Assembly (NCBI GenBank): GCA_902782125.1
Contig: CACZMA010000007.1
Coordinates: 1-64,000, forward strand
DNA: 64,000 nt
Source: Oscillospiraceae bacterium
GTDB lineage: Bacteria > Bacillota > Clostridia > Saccharofermentanales > Saccharofermentanaceae
Reading direction: 5' to 3'
Under the pieces are notes generated by a model. The model made no database searches. It saw only the letters and a list, made by a program, of their open reading frames with translations, and was not told the DNA's origin. The position numbers and the translations under genes are program-made. Positions 41,590 to 49,527 of this stretch are shown here, in pieces. The first letter of the stretch is position 1, and each line of letters begins with the position of its first letter.

Positions 41590-42723
41590 ATGGAAAGACT
41601 TAAGACTGCAGGCAAATACATACTGAATTTCCTGATAATCCTCGCGATCGGGGCGCTCTCGCTGTTCCTGTCGGTAGGATCAGAAGGGGAGGCCTTCCTC
41701 GATGCGCTGGTAACATCAGACAAGAGGTTCATCCTGATAATGGTCGGGCTGATGCTCTGCTATTACATGATCGATTCGCTGATACTGTTCATCATCTGCA
41801 AGGATCTCAAGTACCGCATCAGCTATAAGCAGTCGTTCGTTACAAACATGACGGGAGTGCTCTTCTCGGACCTTACGCCTTCTTCGACGGGCGGACAGTT
41901 CGCGCAGGTCTACGTCTTCCACAACCAGGGCGTACCCGCAGGCATCGGATCCGGCATTCTGGCAATGTGCTTTGTCACTTACCAGATAGTAATCATCATC
42001 TATGCGACTGTCGCGATGCTCTGCAACCACAACGTTATCTTTGCCAATCAGCAGACGACAGTAATAGCCGTTGTCGGATTCATCGTAAACGTCGTCATCA
42101 CGGGCGGATTTTTCCTTGCTACCAAGCTTAAGAAAGTGCACACGTTCCTTACGGTAAGCTGCCTTAAGTTCCTGGAGAAGATTCACCTCGTCAAGGACTA
42201 CGACAAGACTTCCAAGTCTGTCACCAAGGCCTTCGAGGAGTTCAGGAACGTATCTTCCATCCTGTTCTCGAGGAAGTCTCTGTTCGCCAAGGTCTGCCTC
42301 TGCCACGCGCTGAAGCTCACGCTCCTTTATTCGGTGCCGTTCTTCGCAGCGCTGTCTCTGAAGGTGCCGATCACGGCGTCCAATTACCCGAACTTCCTGT
42401 CACTGGCTGCTGCCATAAGCCTGTTCAATACCTTCATGCCGATCCCCGGCGCGTCTGGCGGAAGCGAGGCAAGCTTCATGCTGCTGTTCGGGTTCCTCGG
42501 GCAGGCAACGGCGTCTTCTGCGATGCTCATCTGGAGGATGCTGACGTTCTACTTCGGCCTGCTCCTGTCTATCCTTGTGGTTGCTTTCGCGAAGGATACG
42601 AAGGGCGGCATCATGAAGGGCATTAAGGAGATGGAAAAGGCCCAGGACGAGGAATTGTCGTCCCAGGCCGGGCCTTCTGTTATTAAGCCTGAAGATATTC
42701 CCTCAGGCGGCGATCTGAAGTAA
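41590..42723 (+). CDS. Lysylphosphatidylglycerol synthetase TM-like (flippase-like) membrane protein
   Basis: A 377-residue polytopic protein of the UPF0104/LPG_synthase_TM family. Six to eight hydrophobic segments are visible, with the family phrases FSDLTPSSTGGQFAQVYVF and PIPGASGGSEASFMLLFG, which mark AglD and MprF flippase domains. It lacks the C-terminal lysyltransferase. The ATG is chosen over TTG at 41578, which overlaps the GT2 stop; neither has a strong site. Its last 21 bases overlap the end of mgtE on the other strand. Paired with GT2, it may flip or handle a glycolipid. Confidence 0.87.
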   Translation: MERLKTAGKYILNFLIILAIGALSLFLSVGSEGEAFLDALVTSDKRFILIMVGLMLCYYMIDSLILFIICKDLKYRISYKQSFVTNMTGVLFSDLTPSSTGGQFAQVYVFHNQGVPAGIGSGILAMCFVTYQIVIIIYATVAMLCNHNVIFANQQTTVIAVVGFIVNVVITGGFFLATKLKKVHTFLTVSCLKFLEKIHLVKDYDKTSKSVTKAFEEFRNVSSILFSRKSLFAKVCLCHALKLTLLYSVPFFAALSLKVPITASNYPNFLSLAAAISLFNTFMPIPGASGGSEASFMLLFGFLGQATASSAMLIWRMLTFYFGLLLSILVVAFAKDTKGGIMKGIKEMEKAQDEELSSQAGPSVIKPEDIPSGGDLK

Positions 42724-44067
42724 GTTCGTTATCAGCGAGAAATAGATTAGCAGCGATACGGCATCAACAATTGTAGTGATTAGAGGGCTCGCCATTACGG
42801 CAGGGTCCAGCTTGATCGTTGCGGCGATGAGCGGCAGGGTGGAGCCGATCGATTTGGCGAAGATGACTACCAGTACGAGCGTGATGCAGATTATGAGAGC
42901 GACGTTTATCGGTAGCTTGTCGATCAGCATGAGCTTGATAAAATTCGCTGACGAGAGCGTGACGCCGCAGATAACTGCCACACGAATCTCTTTCCAGAGG
43001 ACCTTGAAGAAATCTCTGAACCCGACCTCCTGAAGGGACAGGGAACGGATGACGGATACGCTTGCCTGGGAACCCGCATTACCGCCGGTATCCATCAGCA
43101 TCGGGATGTATGCGGTAAGGAGGACGTAGCTCGCGAGGGCGCTCTCGAAATGCGTGATGATCGCACCCGTGAATGTCGCGGAGATCATGAGGAACAGAAG
43201 CCACGGCATCCTCTTCTTAAAAGTCTCGAAGACGCCTGTACGGAGATACGACTTATCGGTATCGGAAGGGATGATAGCAGCCATCTTCTCGATATCCTCC
43301 GTGGCCTCTTCTTCCATGATATCGATAACGTCGTCGACCGTGATGATACCGACCATGCGGTTCTCGTTATCGACGACAGGCATCGCGGTAAAGTCGTATT
43401 TCTGGAAGGCTCTGGCAGCTTCCTCCTGGTCGTCCATCGTCTTGATGGAGATGACGTTCTCGTTCATGATGTCGCCGATGACTTCGGTCGGCTGCTTGAT
43501 GAGGAGATACCTCAGGGCAACGGTGCCTACGAGTAGTCTCTTGGGATCGAGCACGTAACATACGTTGGTGGTCTCGGAATCCAGGCCGATCTCCCTGATC
43601 CTCAGGATCGCATCCGCTACGGTCATGTCTCGCTTGAGGTCAACATACTCGACCGTCATGACGGAACCTGCGGAATCTTCGGGGTATCTTAAGAGGTGGT
43701 TGATGTCGGCACGCTGCTCTGCGCTCGCATTGGCAAGGATCTGCTTTACGACGTTGGCAGGCATCTCTTCCAGGAAGTCTGTAGCATCATCCGCCATCAG
43801 GTTGTTGATGACGTTCGCGGACTCTGTCTTGGACAGGGACATGATGATGTACTTCTGATCATCGACTTCGAGCTCGGCGAAAACGTCCGCTGCCATTGTC
43901 TTAGGCAGGATACGGAACAGCTTGAGGCTGTCTTCGTCCTCCATCGAGTCCATTATCGATGCGATATCGGCTTCCATCATCTCAGAAAGCCGGTTGCGGA
44001 GGGTTACATACTGCTTCTGCTTAAGAAGCTCTAAGATCTCCGCCTTTACGGATGCTAATTCTTCCAT
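42703..44067 (-). CDS. mgtE: Magnesium transporter MgtE
   Basis: A 454-residue magnesium channel. The N-terminal superhelical MgtE_N domain (about 1-130, with VFAELEVDDQKYIIMSLS) is followed by two CBS domains (about 135-260; MNENVISIKTMDDQEEAARA, VGIITVDDVIDIMEEEATED) and five membrane segments (about 285-450) with PMLMDTGGNAGSQASVSVIR, the conserved pore region. All parts are full length. A promoter and a 39-codon upstream ORF precede it. AAGGAGAGACGCT gives its ribosome binding site. The C-terminus overlaps the flippase-like gene tail to tail by 21 bases. Confidence 0.96.
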   Translation of the reverse strand: MEELASVKAEILELLKQKQYVTLRNRLSEMMEADIASIMDSMEDEDSLKLFRILPKTMAADVFAELEVDDQKYIIMSLSKTESANVINNLMADDATDFLEEMPANVVKQILANASAEQRADINHLLRYPEDSAGSVMTVEYVDLKRDMTVADAILRIREIGLDSETTNVCYVLDPKRLLVGTVALRYLLIKQPTEVIGDIMNENVISIKTMDDQEEAARAFQKYDFTAMPVVDNENRMVGIITVDDVIDIMEEEATEDIEKMAAIIPSDTDKSYLRTGVFETFKKRMPWLLFLMISATFTGAIITHFESALASYVLLTAYIPMLMDTGGNAGSQASVSVIRSLSLQEVGFRDFFKVLWKEIRVAVICGVTLSSANFIKLMLIDKLPINVALIICITLVLVVIFAKSIGSTLPLIAATIKLDPAVMASPLITTIVDAVSLLIYFSLITNLLQIAA

Positions 44068-44140
44068 AGCGTCTCTCCTTAAGGTGTGTTTCTAATGCGC
44101 GTTGTCGCGATCGGGGATTGTCTGAATCGCTTCGTAACAT
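44021..44140 (-). CDS. Upstream ORF overlapping mgtE, possible regulatory leader peptide
   Basis: A 39-codon frame starting at ATG 44140 with an excellent ribosome binding site (AAAGGAGG, nine bases away) that is stronger than that of mgtE. The peptide begins MLRSDSDNPRSRQRALE and continues with basic residues. It runs 47 bases into mgtE in another frame before stopping at 44023-44021. An acidic and proline-containing N-terminus followed by arginines recalls the enterobacterial MgtL leader, whose translation is destabilised when magnesium is low. Homology is not claimed. It sits in the mgtE leader, downstream of a good promoter. Confidence 0.5.
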   Translation of the reverse strand: MLRSDSDNPRSRQRALETHLKERRYGRISIRKGGDLRAS

Positions 44141-44159
44141 TAAAAATCACCTCCTTTGA

Positions 44160-44176
44160 GACGCCGTGGCAGCGTC
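44160..44176 (-). promoter_or_regulatory. Hairpin just before the mgtE upstream ORF
   Basis: On the minus strand GACGCTG-CCA-CGGCGTC can form a seven-pair hairpin with one G-T pair. It ends four bases before the AAAGGAGG site of the upstream ORF and may modulate its translation. Confidence 0.4.
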
Positions 44177-44194
44177 GATTAGAATTTTCTATCG

Positions 44195-44223
44195 GGATTA
44201 TACTCCGTGTGCTATACTTTTGT
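44195..44223 (-). promoter_or_regulatory. mgtE promoter
   Basis: Read leftward, TTACAA and TATAAT are 17 bases apart in the gap upstream of mgtE. The transcript would carry a leader of about 120 bases including the hairpin and the upstream ORF. No M-box riboswitch halves were recognised. Confidence 0.6.
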
Positions 44224-44257
44224 AAGGTATTTTTATTAAGGAATCTGACAAATTTAC

Positions 44258-46879
44258 ATGGATCTCGCCACAATACTGTATACGCTCATAATAAAACCTC
44301 TGGTTCTTATATTTGAGGTCATATTCGTATTCGCGAACCGCGGTCTGAATAACCCGGGACTGTGCATCATTGTCCTGAGCCTGGCAATGAACCTTCTGGT
44401 CCTTCCGATCTACCACAAGGCTGATGTCATACAGAAGGAAGAACGTAAACTGGAAGAGAAGATGAGCGGCACCGTTGCCCACATCAGGAAGGTGTTCAAG
44501 GGCGATGAGAGATTCATGATCCTTCAGACTTACTACCGTCAGAATAACTACAGCCCTCTCTATACGCTGAAGAGCCTTCTGCCCGTAATACTTCAGATCC
44601 CGTTCTTCCTGGCGGCTTATTCGTTCCTGTCCAATCTTGATGTATTGAAGGGATTTACCTTCGGTCCTCTGAAGGACCTCGGCGCGCCGGACGGCCTTAT
44701 CGCTGCAGGCGCGGTCACGATCAATGTGCTGCCCATCCTGATGACTCTCATCAATGTCATATCGGGACTCATCTATACAAAGGGGATGCCGGTTAAGACG
44801 AAGGTACAGACCTTCCTTATCGCGGCAGTGTTCCTTGTACTGCTCTACAATTCTCCTTCAGGCCTTGTCTTCTACTGGACTCTCAACAATGTATTCTCGC
44901 TTGTTAAGAATATCGTTACGGAACAGGCTGAACGCACGGAAAAGAATGCTGTAGAAGAAAAAACTGTGCATAAGGCAGAACACAATGCTGCTTTCTTTGT
45001 ATCTGCAGTATTCCTTGCTGTTCTGACCGGTCTTTATATCCCTTCGGGAGTTCTTCAGGTATCGACTGAAGAGTTCATCAACACAAGCCTCATATTCTCG
45101 CCTAACGACCTTGTATTCCAAAGCGCGATCCTTGCTGTCGGTGTTTTCGTTCTGTGGGGCGGTGTGTTCTATCTGCTTTCAGGCAAGAGAGTCAGGACTT
45201 ACTTTGCATATGTGATCCTCAGTCTGGCCTTTGGTGCTGCGGTCAACTTTTTTGTTTTTGATGCTAAGCTCGGTATCATGTCAAGCATGCTGCAATATGA
45301 CAAGAATCCTGAGTATGACCCTGCAATGCTTCTGGTGAATCTTATCGTGTCGGCAGTACTGCCTGCCGGTGTCATCTTTGCTTACAAGAAGTTTCCGAAG
45401 ATCGTGCAGAGTGTAGTGCTTGCCGGCGTTCTGGCAGTGTCTGTTCTGTCAGTCAGGAACTGTATCAGTATAAATGATGAATACAAGATATATCTTCTTT
45501 ATAACCAAATGCATACGCTGGTAAATGAAGACGGATACACAGACATTGTTCCCTGGACATTGTCTGCAAACGGAAAGAATGTTTATGTCCTGGTACTCGA
45601 TAAAGAGGTAGGTGCCATGGTACCTTATATCTTCAATGAACATCCGGAGCTTGCTGAACAGTATGACGGTTTTACCTATTACAGCAATACTCTGACATAC
45701 GGACCTTATACGAATTTCGGAATGCCTGCCGTATACGGGGGGTACGAATACACTCCGGCTATGTTCAATGAACGTTCTGATATGACGATTCCCGAGAAGC
45801 ATAACGAAGCATTGAAAGTAATGCCGGTGCTGTTTGCCGAGAACGGATACAACGTTACCGTAGTAAATCCCACATATGCTAATTACCAGTGGATCCCGGA
45901 TACCACTATCTTTGACGATATGGATGGTATCACGGCTTATAACACGGGTAATTTCTTTAATCCTTATAAAGAAACATATAACGAGATGTACTTTACCATG
46001 ATGACCAGGAACCTGTTCTGCTACGGTCTGTTCAAATCATCTCCGTGGTTGTTCCAGCCGCTTCTCTATGATTTTGGAAGATATAATTCCGTACTAGATA
46101 TGACCAATATAACTCAGCTGATAGGAGGGACATCCTTCTCTGACGGCTATCTGTATCCGTTCATGAGCGAGTACTATGCTCTCGGTGCGATGCCGGAACT
46201 TACAGAGATAACGGACGATGACAGCTTAAACTTCGTTATGTTCACCAACAAGACTCCGCATGACCCGATGCTCCTGCTGGAGCCATCGATGGAACCTTCC
46301 AAACATGTTGATAATTCAGCATATGATGCGGATAACGACTGGAGATTCATATATAACGGAGTTCAATTCATTGCTGAGGATTGCGAACAGTATGCAGGGT
46401 ATCAGTCTAATGCAGCAGCTCTCATACAGATCGGAAAATGGCTTGTGTACCTGCAAGAGAACGGTGTATACGACAATACAAGGATAATAATCGTATCTGA
46501 TCACGGTAACAATCTAGGTAATTTTGAAGCATGGGTAACCGGTGAAGATCTGAATTATATCGATATTGAACAGTTCTCGCCGATATTAATGTATAAAGAC
46601 TTTGGTTCGACAGGCGGGTTCGTTACTTCAGAAGAATTCATGACTAACGCAGATACACCTTATCTGGCGACCAAAGACATATTTGATAATCCCTGTAACC
46701 CGTTTACAGGTAATGTCTTCAGTACTGATTACAAGAACGGGGATCAGCTGGTCATAAGTTCAGACGAATGGGATATATTGAAGAATGATGGCAATGTGTA
46801 TCTTCCGGGCGACTGGTACAGTGTCTCTAACGGAGACATGACAGATGTCTCCAACTGGACATATCAGGGCGAGTGGTAA
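44258..46879 (+). CDS. YidC/Oxa1-type insertase fused to an alkaline-phosphatase-superfamily domain
   Basis: An 873-residue fusion. Residues 1-230 match YidC2/Oxa1, with the hydrophilic loop YHKADVIQKEERKLEEKM, SLLPVILQIPFFLAAYSFL, and NSPSGLVFYWTLNNVFSLVKN. Four or five membrane segments follow (about 245-410). Residues 425-800 are a sulfatase/alkaline-phosphatase superfamily domain: VYVLVLDKEVG begins it, Thr about 485 in GPYTNFGMPA is the probable nucleophile, and IIIVSDHGNN (about 745-754) carries metal ligands. It resembles LTA-synthase-like or phosphoethanolamine-type transferases outside the membrane. The 3' half has lower GC than the YidC part. Similar fusions are known in clostridia. 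The role may be insertion plus polymer or lipid modification. Confidence 0.85.
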   Translation: MDLATILYTLIIKPLVLIFEVIFVFANRGLNNPGLCIIVLSLAMNLLVLPIYHKADVIQKEERKLEEKMSGTVAHIRKVFKGDERFMILQTYYRQNNYSPLYTLKSLLPVILQIPFFLAAYSFLSNLDVLKGFTFGPLKDLGAPDGLIAAGAVTINVLPILMTLINVISGLIYTKGMPVKTKVQTFLIAAVFLVLLYNSPSGLVFYWTLNNVFSLVKNIVTEQAERTEKNAVEEKTVHKAEHNAAFFVSAVFLAVLTGLYIPSGVLQVSTEEFINTSLIFSPNDLVFQSAILAVGVFVLWGGVFYLLSGKRVRTYFAYVILSLAFGAAVNFFVFDAKLGIMSSMLQYDKNPEYDPAMLLVNLIVSAVLPAGVIFAYKKFPKIVQSVVLAGVLAVSVLSVRNCISINDEYKIYLLYNQMHTLVNEDGYTDIVPWTLSANGKNVYVLVLDKEVGAMVPYIFNEHPELAEQYDGFTYYSNTLTYGPYTNFGMPAVYGGYEYTPAMFNERSDMTIPEKHNEALKVMPVLFAENGYNVTVVNPTYANYQWIPDTTIFDDMDGITAYNTGNFFNPYKETYNEMYFTMMTRNLFCYGLFKSSPWLFQPLLYDFGRYNSVLDMTNITQLIGGTSFSDGYLYPFMSEYYALGAMPELTEITDDDSLNFVMFTNKTPHDPMLLLEPSMEPSKHVDNSAYDADNDWRFIYNGVQFIAEDCEQYAGYQSNAAALIQIGKWLVYLQENGVYDNTRIIIVSDHGNNLGNFEAWVTGEDLNYIDIEQFSPILMYKDFGSTGGFVTSEEFMTNADTPYLATKDIFDNPCNPFTGNVFSTDYKNGDQLVISSDEWDILKNDGNVYLPGDWYSVSNGDMTDVSNWTYQGEW

Positions 46880-46910
46880 GAAGTTTTTCAGCGGAATTCC
46901 AAAATTACTG

Positions 46911-46972
46911 TTGACATAGTAGCGAGATAATACTATTATGTGCTTATTGAAAGTATCGACACAGTACTAACT
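46911..46972 (+). promoter_or_regulatory. Promoter element shared with 60991-61052
   Basis: TTGACA (46911-46916) and TATTAT (46934-46939) are 17 bases apart. The element TTGACATAGTAGC, then ATACTAT at the same distance, then ATGTG, and TACTAACT 25 bases after the -10 (46965-46972), is repeated at 60991-61052 with identical spacing. ATAGTA (46916-46921) and TACTAT (46931-46936) form an inverted repeat around the promoter. Confidence 0.7.
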
Positions 46973-46996
46973 GTGTTTTACAAAAGGAGTTTTGAC

Positions 46997-47821
46997 ATGA
47001 AAAAGAAGAGTGTACTTGCGATAATGATGGTCCTGGTGCTCTGTTTTGCATCAGCAGGATGCTCGATCCTCGGAATAGGCGGTAAGAAGAAAAAGGATAA
47101 GGACAAGGATATCGATCCGCCTTCTGACAGATCTATCATCAAGGCGGTTGAAGCCGAGTATGACGGAGACGGCGACTGGGAGATCACCGACGATGACGAA
47201 GATGACGGCGACTATACCTGGGAACTCGAGTGTGAGGACGGCGCTACTGCAGTCGTAACCTGGAGCGAAGGCGATGATGAAGATGATCTCGATATCGATA
47301 TCGACGATTCAGGCGTTATAGTAGAGACAGAACCCGAACCGACAGATGATGTCGTCGTTCCGGATCCTACGACAAGCAATGAGCCTGATCCTGTCCAGAC
47401 TACTGCATCTGCTGATCTTCCTGATGCTCTGAACGGCTTTGATCAGTATTTTATCGTAGACTATTCACTTGGCATCAACAGCATCAACTGGAGCGGTGCG
47501 GAGATCTCTTCAGGTCTGGCAATCTACGATATCGGCGATGAGCTCACACTTGAATTCAACTGCCAGGATCAGAACGCTGATCTGTATGCTCATATCTATA
47601 AGTATCCTCTGGCTAACGATGAAGATCCTGATGCAAATCAGAACCCCATCGACTCTGAATTCTATGCGGAAGTTATCCCGGTCACAATGGATTCGGAAGG
47701 CAACTGCACGGTATCATGTGAGAGCATGGATGAAGCCGGAATGTATATTTTCGTTATTAGCACTGCGACAGAGTCTGAACCGGATTACTCGTATTTCTAT
47801 ACTGCATGCTTTGCTGATTAA
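46997..47821 (+). CDS. Acidic surface lipoprotein
   Basis: A 274-residue lipoprotein. The signal peptide ends in the lipobox ASAGC (Cys about 21). After a Lys/Asp linker (KKKKDKDKDIDPP), a short PepSY-like stretch follows (SIIKAVEAEYDGDGDWEITDD), then acidic clusters with DDEDDLDIDIDDSG and a Thr/Pro spacer, and a C-terminal globular region (about 150-274) rich in beta strands. AAAAGGAG precedes the ATG by nine bases. The promoter shares an element with the small membrane protein at 61070. The CPBP protease gene follows. Function is unknown; a PepSY-like sensor or calcium-binding protein is possible. Confidence 0.8.
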   Translation: MKKKSVLAIMMVLVLCFASAGCSILGIGGKKKKDKDKDIDPPSDRSIIKAVEAEYDGDGDWEITDDDEDDGDYTWELECEDGATAVVTWSEGDDEDDLDIDIDDSGVIVETEPEPTDDVVVPDPTTSNEPDPVQTTASADLPDALNGFDQYFIVDYSLGINSINWSGAEISSGLAIYDIGDELTLEFNCQDQNADLYAHIYKYPLANDEDPDANQNPIDSEFYAEVIPVTMDSEGNCTVSCESMDEAGMYIFVISTATESEPDYSYFYTACFAD

Positions 47822-47848
47822 GTTGATATTCGGATAGATTAAGATAGT

Positions 47849-47892
47849 TTGACAATATGTCCCCTCTGTTGTATTTTCCATACACAGGGGGG
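47849..47892 (+). promoter_or_regulatory. Promoter and SD-covering inverted repeat of the CPBP gene
   Basis: TTGACA (47849-47854) and TATTTT (47872-47877) are 17 bases apart. CCCCTCTGT (47861-47869) and ACAGGGGGG (47884-47892) can pair over nine bases, and the right arm contains most of the ribosome binding site of the next gene. RNA reading through from the lipoprotein gene would have the site hidden; RNA from this promoter starts about 47884 and would not. Confidence 0.5.
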
Positions 47893-47899
47893 ATATATC

Positions 47900-48871
47900 A
47901 TGGAAAAGTTATCAACTCAAGCAAAATGGCAGCCGTGGAAAGGAGTGATCTTCCAGGTCATTGCAGTGGGAATGCTGCTATTCCCGGGAAGCCTCATACA
48001 GTATTATCTGGGGTTGTGGGGAGTAGTGATCACGGAATTGATGTTCCTGGCACTTGCCGTGATCTGGACTCTTGCCAAGAAGACACCGCTTAAGGAAGTA
48101 TTCCCGGTCAAAGTCCCGACGGTAAGGGATGTAATAGGAACCGTCATGCTCTGGCTCGGAGTCATGCCGCTCAGCATGCTGTCCGTCATGATAATGATGC
48201 TCCTTCTTCCCGATAACTTCGTCAATACGGCTACAGGACTCAATGAAGTAATGACCAGCGAGACTGCGATACTGACATTCATCACGGTCGCGATCCTGCC
48301 GCCCGTCTGCGAAGAGGCGCTTCAGAGAGGTGTGGCTCTGTCATACTTCAGGTCTTTGAAGCATGACTGGGTCATAGTCCTGATAATAGGCATATTCTTC
48401 GGAATACTGCATCTTGATCCCGTAAGGTTCGGCACGACGGCGATCCTTGGCGCTGCTCTTGCTTATGTTGTCGTCAAGCGCAATAACATGGTCCTGGCGA
48501 TGATCATACACTTTATAAACAATGCGTTCTCAACAAGCATGGCCCTGTTCTCGAGCGTGACAGAGCAGGTGGAATCCTCAGAGACTGCAGAAGCCGTTCA
48601 GACTATGGCTGACTCAGGTCTTCTGGTGATCGGCGCTTTCCTTATTGTAGGTTGCTTAAGCCCAATACTTATCGCCGGTGCGATCCATCTGCTGAACCCC
48701 GGCAAGAAACTGCATAACTTTACAAGATATATTGTTGCGGGAGTGCTTTGCGGGATCATGTTCTTCTCCGGCATGATAATGTTCGTTGCATCTCTGATCA
48801 ACTCTCCTGAATATCAGGAAATCTACGAGAGCATTGAAGCTGAGCAGATGGAATTGCTTGAGCATAAATAG
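47900..48871 (+). CDS. CPBP family intramembrane endopeptidase
   Basis: A 323-residue membrane protein of the CPBP/Abi (CAAX protease-like) family. Eight or so hydrophobic segments are visible. The catalytic motifs are intact: EEALQRGVALSYFR (EExxxR), FFGILHLDP (histidine) and MIIHFINNAFS (histidine and Asn). The ATG follows GGGGGGAT; an in-frame start at 47849 lies in the promoter and is rejected. Family members process peptides in the membrane, including self-immunity to bacteriocins; nothing here shows which. A terminator-like hairpin lies 32 bases after its stop. Confidence 0.9.
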   Translation: MEKLSTQAKWQPWKGVIFQVIAVGMLLFPGSLIQYYLGLWGVVITELMFLALAVIWTLAKKTPLKEVFPVKVPTVRDVIGTVMLWLGVMPLSMLSVMIMMLLLPDNFVNTATGLNEVMTSETAILTFITVAILPPVCEEALQRGVALSYFRSLKHDWVIVLIIGIFFGILHLDPVRFGTTAILGAALAYVVVKRNNMVLAMIIHFINNAFSTSMALFSSVTEQVESSETAEAVQTMADSGLLVIGAFLIVGCLSPILIAGAIHLLNPGKKLHNFTRYIVAGVLCGIMFFSGMIMFVASLINSPEYQEIYESIEAEQMELLEHK

Positions 48872-48902
48872 GGAAGATCACCAAGCTGTTAGCGGAAGAT
48901 AA

Positions 48903-48936
48903 AAATGCTCACGGAACATACGAACCGTGAGCATTT
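48903..48936. terminator. Bidirectional terminator
   Basis: AAATGCTCACGG (48903-48914) and CCGTGAGCATTT (48925-48936) form a perfect 12-base stem with a ten-base loop. It lies between the CPBP gene and the convergent pilin gene and can end both. Confidence 0.85.
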
Positions 48937-48971
48937 CTGCTTCCATAAGAGGTAATAATATATTTTTCTTA

Positions 48972-49199
48972 TCAACCGTTATCTTCTGCTTCGTTATCAA
49001 AAGATGCGCCAAGTACTTCAGTAGCAACAGAAGAAGCATAATCGTTATGCTCGCTGAGGCTGTCTGCAGCAACATTAGCAGAGTCGAGATAAGTTCCGAT
49101 GCCAAGCATAATGATGCTTGCGAGGATTATTATTATTGCCATAGTAAGAACCATCTCTACAAGTGTAAAACCCTTGCGTGACTTATTGAGCTTAGTCAT
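48972..49199 (-). CDS. Orphan type IV-pilin-like protein
   Basis: A 75-residue protein with the prepilin signal RKGFTLVEMVLTMAIIII (residues 8-25), including the Glu at position +5 after the cleavage site and a hydrophobic helix. The mature part is only about 65 residues, acidic and without a cysteine pair. GGAGG lies nine bases before the ATG. No prepilin peptidase, ATPase or other pilin gene is adjacent. It could be a minor pilin or a small secreted pseudopilin of the Tad or competence type. The short length argues against a major pilin. Confidence 0.82.
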   Translation of the reverse strand: MTKLNKSRKGFTLVEMVLTMAIIIILASIIMLGIGTYLDSANVAADSLSEHNDYASSVATEVLGASFDNEAEDNG

Positions 49200-49527
49200 G
49201 TTCCGTCCCTCCTGATGAAGAATTTGTTAACTGATAATGGAATAATAACATATAGTTCACATTTGTTCAATATTTTTCGGTAAAATTTCACAATTGTGAA
49301 GAAAACCCCAAGACCTTGATATTTGGGCGTTTGCGGACTTGATACCTCAAAAATCTGAAATTAATCCAAAAAATATTTTTAACAAAATGTAAACAAATAA
49401 TACAAAAAAGAAAAAATGTTAACGAAAAGTAACGACGAATTTGAAGGTCATAAAACGATAAATCCGAGACCATTAATGCGAGTTATAATTATCGGGTAAT
49501 AAAACTACTTAATATACAGGTGCAATT
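49200..49527 (+). other. AT-rich intergenic stretch before the LarA-like gene
   Basis: No gene is supported. The stretch is AT-rich with many A-tracts between 49340 and 49440, which would make curved or easily melted DNA. TATAAT at 49484-49489 is the probable -10 for the rightward gene, without a good -35. No riboswitch signature was found. Confidence 0.45.

Noticed and set aside
44068-44195. M-box (ykoK) magnesium riboswitch before mgtE
   Set aside because: The conserved 5' half (TTAGGTGAGGCTCC-like) and the paired CTGCCGCC/GGGTCA elements are not present. AGGTGATTTTTAATG resembles part of the M-box but is explained by the ribosome site of the upstream ORF.
44079-44273. Alternative leftward ORF in the mgtE leader
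   Set aside because: It lacks a ribosome site and starts upstream of the probable promoter. The frame beginning at 44140 is better supported.
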